Origin: Thalassospira sp. HF15
Lineage (GTDB): Bacteria; Pseudomonadota; Alphaproteobacteria; Rhodospirillales; Thalassospiraceae
NCBI RefSeq assembly: GCF_011806525.1
Contig: NZ_JAAVKI010000001.1
Span: forward strand, 1 to 64,000
Length of the DNA: 64,000 nt
Reading direction: 5' to 3'
Part shown: piece by piece, positions 59,223-64,000 of the stretch
Layout: every line of letters begins with the position of its first letter
How positions within the stretch are numbered: position 1 is the stretch's first letter
Translations under genes and position numbers: made by a program
The notes under the pieces: generated by a model
The model's database searches: none
What the model saw: only the letters and a program-made list of their open reading frames with translations
What the model was told of the DNA's origin: nothing

Positions 59223-60164
59223 TTATGTTTTTGCCTGATCATGGGTGCTGTGATGACGTGATGCTTCTTCGCGCACGGCATTGATCAGCATCTCAACCGG
59301 CGGCGAAATTGGCGAGTCAATTCGGGTCGTCAGGCCAACGGGACCAAAGGTATCGCTGGTATCGATCGGCAGTTCGACCAGATGCCCTTCGGCGATATCG
59401 GATGCGACAGCACCGTTTGAAATGATCCAGATCGCATCGGTTTCACGGGTAAAGGCACGTCCGAAAGATGTCGAAACGGTTTCGATACGGTCGGGCAGGG
59501 CGCCGATGCCATGCGCAATCAGCATTTTGTCGACCGTCGGGTGAATAATCGCGTGTTTGGGCGGCACCAGAACGGTAAATTCGCGAATACGCGTCAGGTC
59601 CGGGTTTTTGTCGGCCAGTAACGGATGCCCCGGTCGCGCGACCAGCGAAATATGTTCCGAATACAAATGAATGAATGACAATCCCGACATCTGATCGGGT
59701 TCAGCCAGACGCCCGACCACAAGATCAAGTTCGCCAACCCGCAACTGCCCCATCAACATGACGTTCGGTCCGGCCACGACCTTGACCGTGGTATCGGGGC
59801 TAAGTGTTTTGAAATGACGAATGGCGTTGGGCATGATGCTTGCCGCCACGGTCGGCAGAACCCCCAGATTGATCGAAAGCCCGCCTTGCATGCGAACCTG
59901 ACTGATGCTGTCCACACCTTGACGCAGGGCTGTGACGCTGGCCCCGGCATAGCGCAGAAAGACCTTGCCGAAATCGGTCAGGGTCACGCCACGTTTTGAT
60001 CGGTCAAACAATCGCGCATCAAGATGTTCTTCCAGCTCGCGAATGGTTTTGGAAACTGCGGGCTGGGTAATCGACAGCGTATCGGCGGCCTTGACGACAC
60101 TGCGTTGGCGCGCGACTTCCAGAAAGCAGGTCAGATGGCGGAATTTGATGCGTTGATCAAGCAT
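59223..60164 (-). CDS. pcaQ: LysR family regulator PcaQ
   Basis: 313 residues. Helix-turn-helix: RIKFRHLTCFLEVARQRSVVKAADTLSITQPAVSKTIRELEEHLDARLFDRSKRGVTLTDFGKVFLRYAG. VVAGPNVMLMGQLRVGELDLVVGRLAEPDQMSGLSFIHLYSEHISLVARPGHPL fits PcaQ of rhizobia, the activator of pcaDCHGB that responds to beta-carboxy-muconate type intermediates. It is divergent from pcaD across 144 bases with a 22-base dyad. Gene order pcaQ-pcaDCHG supports the name. Confidence 0.92.
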   Translation of the reverse strand: MLDQRIKFRHLTCFLEVARQRSVVKAADTLSITQPAVSKTIRELEEHLDARLFDRSKRGVTLTDFGKVFLRYAGASVTALRQGVDSISQVRMQGGLSINLGVLPTVAASIMPNAIRHFKTLSPDTTVKVVAGPNVMLMGQLRVGELDLVVGRLAEPDQMSGLSFIHLYSEHISLVARPGHPLLADKNPDLTRIREFTVLVPPKHAIIHPTVDKMLIAHGIGALPDRIETVSTSFGRAFTRETDAIWIISNGAVASDIAEGHLVELPIDTSDTFGPVGLTTRIDSPISPPVEMLINAVREEASRHHSTHDQAKT

Positions 60165-60210
60165 GAGGCCCTATATGTCATAAGTTTAGAATGTTCTCAT
60201 GGGTGTCTAA

Positions 60211-60232
60211 TGCATAATTATATAGTTATGCA
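60211..60232. promoter_or_regulatory. Probable PcaQ operator
   Basis: TGCATAA-TTATATAG-TTATGCA has perfect seven-base arms and sits in the middle of the pcaQ-pcaD gap, 77-98 bases before pcaD. A separate ATAACC lies at about 60256. LysR-type activators bind such dyads upstream of the -35 box. Confidence 0.65.
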
Positions 60233-60308
60233 AAATACGCAATTCCTCATTTTACATAACCAAAACCATCTGCGAATGTGAGGGCAAACAAGCAGGGTGG
60301 AAACAATA

Positions 60309-61109
60309 ATGAGTCTGCACGTCGCCCCGGTCAACGGGACACATATTCATTACAGCCAGTCAGGCCCGAAAAACGGCCCGGCACTGGTCTTTGCAAATTC
60401 TTTGGGTACGGATCTGCGCATCTGGGACGACGTTGTCGATGCCTTGTCTTCAACGTTTAATATCGTCACCTATGACAAGCGCGGCCATGGTCTTTCAGGT
60501 ATTGGCGATGCGCCCTATGACGTTGCGCTACATGCCAATGACCTGATCGGGTTGCTGGATTATCTCGGACTGGATCAGGTGATCATTTGCGGTCTGTCGG
60601 TCGGTGGTCTGATTGCCCAGAAGGTTACCGAACTGGCCCCCAATCGTGTGCGCGGCCTGATCCTGTGTGATACCGCCGCCAAGCTTGGCGATTATGACAG
60701 CTGGAACACCCGGATCGAGGCGATCAAGGCTGACGGAATTGCATCCATGGGCGATGCCATCATGGAACGCTGGCTGTCGCCGACCTTCCGCAAGGAACGG
60801 GCACTGGAAACCGCGATGTATCGCGACATGCTGGTACGCACCACGGTCGAAGGCTATGTCGGGACCTGCATCGCGCTGCGCGATGGGGATCTGCGCGACG
60901 CAGCAGCGAAAATTGCAGTGCCGACATTATGTGTCTGCGGATCAGAAGACCTCGCCACACCACCCGATGTGGTGCGTGCGACGGCATCGATGATCCCCAA
61001 TGCTGAATTTGAATTGATTGACGGGGTCGGGCACTTGCCGTGCATCGAAACCCCGGAATTGCTGACCCGGTTGATCGACCGATTTACCAAGGAGAAGAAC
61101 CTTGTCTGA
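60309..61109 (+). CDS. pcaD: 3-oxoadipate enol-lactonase
   Basis: 266 residues, alpha/beta hydrolase: SLGTDLRIWDDVVDAL, YDKRGHGLSG, the nucleophile elbow GLSVGG (S97), then CGSEDLATPPDVVRA (Asp) and GVGHLPCIETPE (His). Hydrolyses the enol-lactone to 3-oxoadipate. The ATG at 60309 follows AGGGTGG; an in-frame GTG four codons before it is less likely. It overlaps pcaC by eight bases. Confidence 0.95.
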   Translation: MSLHVAPVNGTHIHYSQSGPKNGPALVFANSLGTDLRIWDDVVDALSSTFNIVTYDKRGHGLSGIGDAPYDVALHANDLIGLLDYLGLDQVIICGLSVGGLIAQKVTELAPNRVRGLILCDTAAKLGDYDSWNTRIEAIKADGIASMGDAIMERWLSPTFRKERALETAMYRDMLVRTTVEGYVGTCIALRDGDLRDAAAKIAVPTLCVCGSEDLATPPDVVRATASMIPNAEFELIDGVGHLPCIETPELLTRLIDRFTKEKNLV

Positions 61110-61494
61110 GAGCCGGTATGACATTGGCATGAAAACCCGCCGTTCCGTTCTGGGGGACGCGCATGTGGATCGCGCGTCGAAAAACATTACGGAAATGGAC
61201 GAAGGTTTTCAGCGCTACATCACTGAAAATGTCTGGAATGGTGTCTGGACAAGCGACGCCTTCACCAAGCGTGAGCGTTCCATTGTGACCATTGCCCTGC
61301 TTGCCGGGCTTGGCCATGAAGAAGAACTTGCCATGCATATCCGGGCGACACTCAATACCGGGGCAACACGCGAAGATATTCGTGAAACCCTGATGCATGT
61401 TGCGGTTTATGCCGGTGTCCCCGCTGCCAATACGGCCTTCCGCATTGCCAAACAAACCTATGCCGAGATCGACGCGGCATCCAAGGGAGAGTAA
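61102..61494 (+). CDS. pcaC: 4-carboxymuconolactone decarboxylase
   Basis: 130 residues of the CMD/AhpD-like family: GMKTRRSVLGDAHVDRASKN, RSIVTIALLAGLGHEEELAMHIRATLNTGATREDIRETLMHVAVYAGVPAANTAFRIAKQTY. Turns 4-carboxymuconolactone into the 3-oxoadipate enol-lactone. Start is a TTG at 61102 with AAGGAGAAG just upstream; it lies inside the end of pcaD, so the two are coupled. Confidence 0.95.
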   Translation: MSESRYDIGMKTRRSVLGDAHVDRASKNITEMDEGFQRYITENVWNGVWTSDAFTKRERSIVTIALLAGLGHEEELAMHIRATLNTGATREDIRETLMHVAVYAGVPAANTAFRIAKQTYAEIDAASKGE

Positions 61495-61499
61495 GCCAC

Positions 61500-62201
61500 A
61501 TGTCCACCTTCAAACCGCGTGACTGGGGTTCCCACGCCCCCTATATCGCACCCGGGTACAAATCGACCATCCTGCGTGGTCCGACCCGTTCGCCGCTTGC
61601 CATCAAATCGGGTTTGACCGAAAGCACCGGTCCGCGCTTTGCGCCGGCAAGCGTGCGTGAACTTGATTTCGACCTGACCAAAAACGGCGTTGTCAATGGC
61701 GAGCCGCTTGGTGAACGCATTGTCGTTCATGGTCGTGTGATGGATACTGATGGTCGCCCGCAGCCCAACACCCTTGTTGAAATCTGGCAGGCGAATGCGG
61801 CCGGCCGTTATGTGCACAAGGTTGATCAGCATGATGCGCCGCTTGACCCGAACTTCCGCGGATCGGGGCGTTGCTTTACCGACGATCAGGGCAATTACAA
61901 GTTCTACACCATCAAGCCGGGCGCCTATCCGTGGGGCAACCACTTCAATGCATGGCGTCCGAACCATATCCACATCTCGCTGTTTGGTCCGGGCTTTGCC
62001 ACCCGTCTTGTGACCCAGATGTATTTCCCGGGTGATCCGCTGCTTGATCTTGATCCGATTTTCCTCGGTACCGAAGACGCAGCCGCACGTGAACGCCTGA
62101 TTGCCAAATTCTCGATCGACAAGACCGAGGAAGGCTTCGCACTGGGCTATCAGTTCGACATTGTCCTGCGTGGACGCAACGGCACCCCGATGGAGAATTA
62201 A
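61500..62201 (+). CDS. pcaH: Protocatechuate 3,4-dioxygenase beta subunit
   Basis: 233 residues. The intradiol dioxygenase fold with VHGRVMDTDGRPQPNTLVEIWQANAAGRYVHKVDQHDAPLDPNFRGSGRC and YPWGNHFNAWRPNHIHISLFG, which carry the Tyr and His iron ligands (Tyr in GRYVH, Tyr in AYPWG, and the two His in NHIH). The beta subunit supplies the iron site and, with PcaG, opens the protocatechuate ring between the hydroxyls. AAGGGAGAG precedes the ATG. Confidence 0.96.
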   Translation: MSTFKPRDWGSHAPYIAPGYKSTILRGPTRSPLAIKSGLTESTGPRFAPASVRELDFDLTKNGVVNGEPLGERIVVHGRVMDTDGRPQPNTLVEIWQANAAGRYVHKVDQHDAPLDPNFRGSGRCFTDDQGNYKFYTIKPGAYPWGNHFNAWRPNHIHISLFGPGFATRLVTQMYFPGDPLLDLDPIFLGTEDAAARERLIAKFSIDKTEEGFALGYQFDIVLRGRNGTPMEN

Positions 62202-62204
62202 GTC

Positions 62205-62792
62205 ATGGCTTATGGTGAAACCCCCTCACAGACGGTTGGTCCGTATTTCGCCTATGGCTTGACCGCAGGCCAGTACGCATACGACTTTACCGACATCGCC
62301 GATCCGACCGTTGCTGGCCCGGATGCCAAGGGTGAGCATATCCGCATCACCGGCACTGTCTTTGACGGTGAAGGCAATCCAGTCAATGACGCAATGATCG
62401 AAATCTGGCAGGCCGATGCCGATGGTGTATACAACGAAAACCCGATTGATGTGTCCGGCACCGATTTCCGCGGGCTTGGCCGTTGCGGTACGGGCACGGA
62501 TGCCCAAAACCGGTTCTGGTTTGACACGGTAAAGCCGGGTGTTGTTGCTGATGCCGGTGCACCTTTTGTCAACGTGATCATCTTCATGCGCGGCATGCTG
62601 GTCCATGCCTTTACCCGTTTCTATTTCGACGATGAGGCTGAACTGAATGCAAAAGACCCTGTCTTGCAGTCGGTGCCAGAAAATCGTCGCGACACCTTGA
62701 TCGCCAAGCGTGTCGAAACCCCGACGGGGATTGAATACCGGATCGATATTCACATGCAGGGGGACGCGGAAACCGTGTTCTTCGACGTGTAA
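62205..62792 (+). CDS. pcaG: Protocatechuate 3,4-dioxygenase alpha subunit
   Basis: 195 residues: GETPSQTVGPYFAYGLTAGQY at the start, VFDGEGNPVNDAMIEIWQADADGVYNENP, FRGLGRCGTGTDAQNRFWFDTVKPG and MRGMLVHAFTRFYFDDEAE. It lacks the full iron-ligand set, as expected for alpha. Only three bases separate it from pcaH. A hairpin follows its stop. Confidence 0.95.
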   Translation: MAYGETPSQTVGPYFAYGLTAGQYAYDFTDIADPTVAGPDAKGEHIRITGTVFDGEGNPVNDAMIEIWQADADGVYNENPIDVSGTDFRGLGRCGTGTDAQNRFWFDTVKPGVVADAGAPFVNVIIFMRGMLVHAFTRFYFDDEAELNAKDPVLQSVPENRRDTLIAKRVETPTGIEYRIDIHMQGDAETVFFDV

Positions 62793-62804
62793 GTCGATCT
62801 GGTG

Positions 62805-62853
62805 CGATGGCTGCGTCCGCTGCTTTGGGGAAAGCCGGCGGTCGCAGCCATCG
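62805..62853 (+). promoter_or_regulatory. Hairpin between pcaG and pcaI
   Basis: CGATGGCTGCG (62805-62815) pairs perfectly with CGCAGCCATCG (62843-62853); the 27-base loop can form a further short GC stem. No T-run follows. It probably limits read-through from pcaDCHG into pcaIJ or protects the upstream message. Confidence 0.65.
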
Positions 62854-62922
62854 ACCTGAATTTCCTTTGGGGCGATTGCCCCGCATTTCTATGTTTTGGA
62901 TTGATGCCACAGGAGTTTTGCC

Positions 62923-63777
62923 GTGGTTGCACGTTTCATGTCGCTTAAAGAAGCCGTCGCGTCCTGCGTAAAGGATGGCGACACCATCTCGATGGAAGGC
63001 TTTACCCATCTGATACCGCATGCTGCCGGACACGAAATCATTCGTCAGGGCATCAAGGATCTGACCCTGATCCGCATGACGCCCGATATGATCTATGATC
63101 AGCTGATCGGTGCGGGCTGCGCGAAAAAACTTGTTTTTTCCTGGGGTGGTAACCCCGGCGTAGGGTCGCTGCACCGTCTGCGCGATGCCTATGAAAAAGG
63201 CTGGCCGACCAAGCTTGAAATCGAAGAGCACAGTCATGCGGCCATGGCCAACGCCTATGACGCGGGCGCGGCTGGTCTGCCTTGTGCGGTGTTTAAGGGA
63301 TATCGTGGCGCGGAACTGCCGCGCGTGAACCCGAACATCAAGTTCATCGAATGCCCGTTCACCGGTGAAAGCCTGGCGGCGGTTCCGGCAATTCGCCCGG
63401 ACGTCACTGTGGTGCATGCCCAGAAAGCCAACAAAAAGGGCGATGTCCTGTTTGAAGGCATTGTCGGTGTTCAGAAAGAAGCCGTTCTGGCAGCGAAAAA
63501 ATCGATCATCACCGTCGAAGAGATTGTCGATGATTTTGGTGACATTTCGCCCAATGCCGTCATGTTGCCGAACTGGGCCGTGACCGCAATTGTCGAAGTG
63601 CCGGGCGGGGCGCATCCGTCCTATGCCCAGGGCTATTACAAGCGCGACAACGCGTTCTATAAGGCATGGGATCCGATTGCGCGTGATCGCGAAGCGTTCC
63701 AGGCATGGCTTGAAGAACATGTCATTAATGGCGGCCCCGAAGATTTCGCGGCCAAGCGCGACGCAAACAAAGCCTGA
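62923..63777 (+). CDS. pcaI: 3-oxoadipate CoA-transferase subunit A
   Basis: 284 residues from the GTG at 62923 (an ATG five codons on is an alternative). DGDTISMEGFTHLIPHAAGHEIIRQGIKDLTLIRMTPDMIYDQLIGAGCAKKLVFSWGGNPGVGSLHRLRDAYEKGWP matches CatI/PcaI-type subunit A throughout. With subunit B it moves CoA from succinyl-CoA to 3-oxoadipate. It is 15 bases from the next gene. Confidence 0.93.
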   Translation: MVARFMSLKEAVASCVKDGDTISMEGFTHLIPHAAGHEIIRQGIKDLTLIRMTPDMIYDQLIGAGCAKKLVFSWGGNPGVGSLHRLRDAYEKGWPTKLEIEEHSHAAMANAYDAGAAGLPCAVFKGYRGAELPRVNPNIKFIECPFTGESLAAVPAIRPDVTVVHAQKANKKGDVLFEGIVGVQKEAVLAAKKSIITVEEIVDDFGDISPNAVMLPNWAVTAIVEVPGGAHPSYAQGYYKRDNAFYKAWDPIARDREAFQAWLEEHVINGGPEDFAAKRDANKA

Positions 63778-63791
63778 GCGGAGGAAAGATC

Positions 63792-64000
63792 ATGGTTGAA
63801 TATACCCCGACTGAAATGATGACGGTATCCGCTGCACGCGCGCTTAAAAATGACGATGTGTGCTTTGTTGGGATCGGGATGCCGTCGGCTGCGTGTAATC
63901 TGGCGCGCCTGACCCATGCACCCGACATCACCCTGATTTATGAAAGTGGCACCATCGGCACCAAGCCGGATGTCCTGCCGCTGTCGATTGGCGATGGCGA
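63792..64000 (+). CDS. pcaJ: 3-oxoadipate CoA-transferase subunit B, 5' part
   Basis: The first 69 codons, cut by the window end: MVEYTPTEMMTVSAARALKN, then CFVGIGMPSAACNLARLTHAPDITLIYESGTIG. This is the start of the CatJ/PcaJ-type subunit, with the active-site ESGTIG glutamate visible. GGAGGAAAG lies eight bases before the ATG. Confidence 0.93.
   Translation, partial: MVEYTPTEMMTVSAARALKNDDVCFVGIGMPSAACNLARLTHAPDITLIYESGTIGTKPDVLPLSIGDG

Noticed and set aside
62611-63720. 369-codon minus-strand frame opposite pcaG-pcaI
   Set aside because: Runs across two conserved pca genes and the gap between them; composition and lack of domains mark it as a shadow.

Overview
The window looks like chromosomal DNA of a marine or aquatic alphaproteobacterium of the Rhodospirillales, most likely Thalassospira or a close relative. 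This is inferred from the mix of genes (TRAP transporters of two kinds, a PcaQ/PobR-controlled protocatechuate branch, PAS_5 proteins, a DUF3126 protein, glucosylglycerate synthesis) and from the moderately GC-rich coding style; no marker gene long enough for firm placement is present. The left edge cuts through the 3' end of a 5S rRNA gene with its terminator. The right edge cuts through the second subunit gene of a 3-oxoadipate CoA-transferase.

Left part (0.3-8 kb): a four-gene bufferin-type operon (DUF2282 precursor peptide, DUF692/MNIO enzyme, DUF2063 partner, DoxX membrane protein) with several RNA hairpins; a LysE exporter with a divergent AraC regulator; a GntR/FCD regulator divergent from a cytoplasmic gamma-glutamyltransferase-family enzyme; a LemA/DUF2207 pair. 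From 10 to 21 kb lies a sugar module: aldose 1-epimerase, the ABC importer ytfQRT-yjfF, a FadR-type regulator, an SDR dehydrogenase and a GguC/AraD1-like FAH protein. It is interrupted by an AT-rich foreign-looking gene with a PD-(D/E)XK nuclease motif.

Middle part (21-43 kb): an XRE-cupin regulator with a divergent PAT-like acetyltransferase; an IclR regulator divergent from a ThDP enzyme of unknown substrate; a glucosylglycerate module (GH13 phosphorylase, two duplicated lipoproteins, two PAS_5 proteins plus a possible remnant, then gpgS and gpgP on the other strand); pobA; a DUF883/YqjE-like pair; hpt; and a LysR-controlled TAXI-TRAP transporter joined to an AtuA-type (DUF1446) gene pair.

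Right part (42-64 kb): GST, DUF3126, a permease/thioredoxin pair, glutathione-independent formaldehyde dehydrogenase, an MFS-MarR-siderophore-interacting-protein operon with two clear MarR-type operators, a free-standing lipoyl-like domain beside a tiny Cys/His-rich secreted peptide, a toxin-antitoxin pair and a secreted four-Cys protein. The last 9 kb is an aromatic-acid block: an AraC regulator resembling PobR, a DctPQM TRAP importer, PcaQ, and pcaDCHG-IJ. With pobA at 33 kb it gives a path from 4-hydroxybenzoate through protocatechuate to 3-oxoadipyl-CoA. All identities come from reading the translated sequences by eye; no database search was possible.
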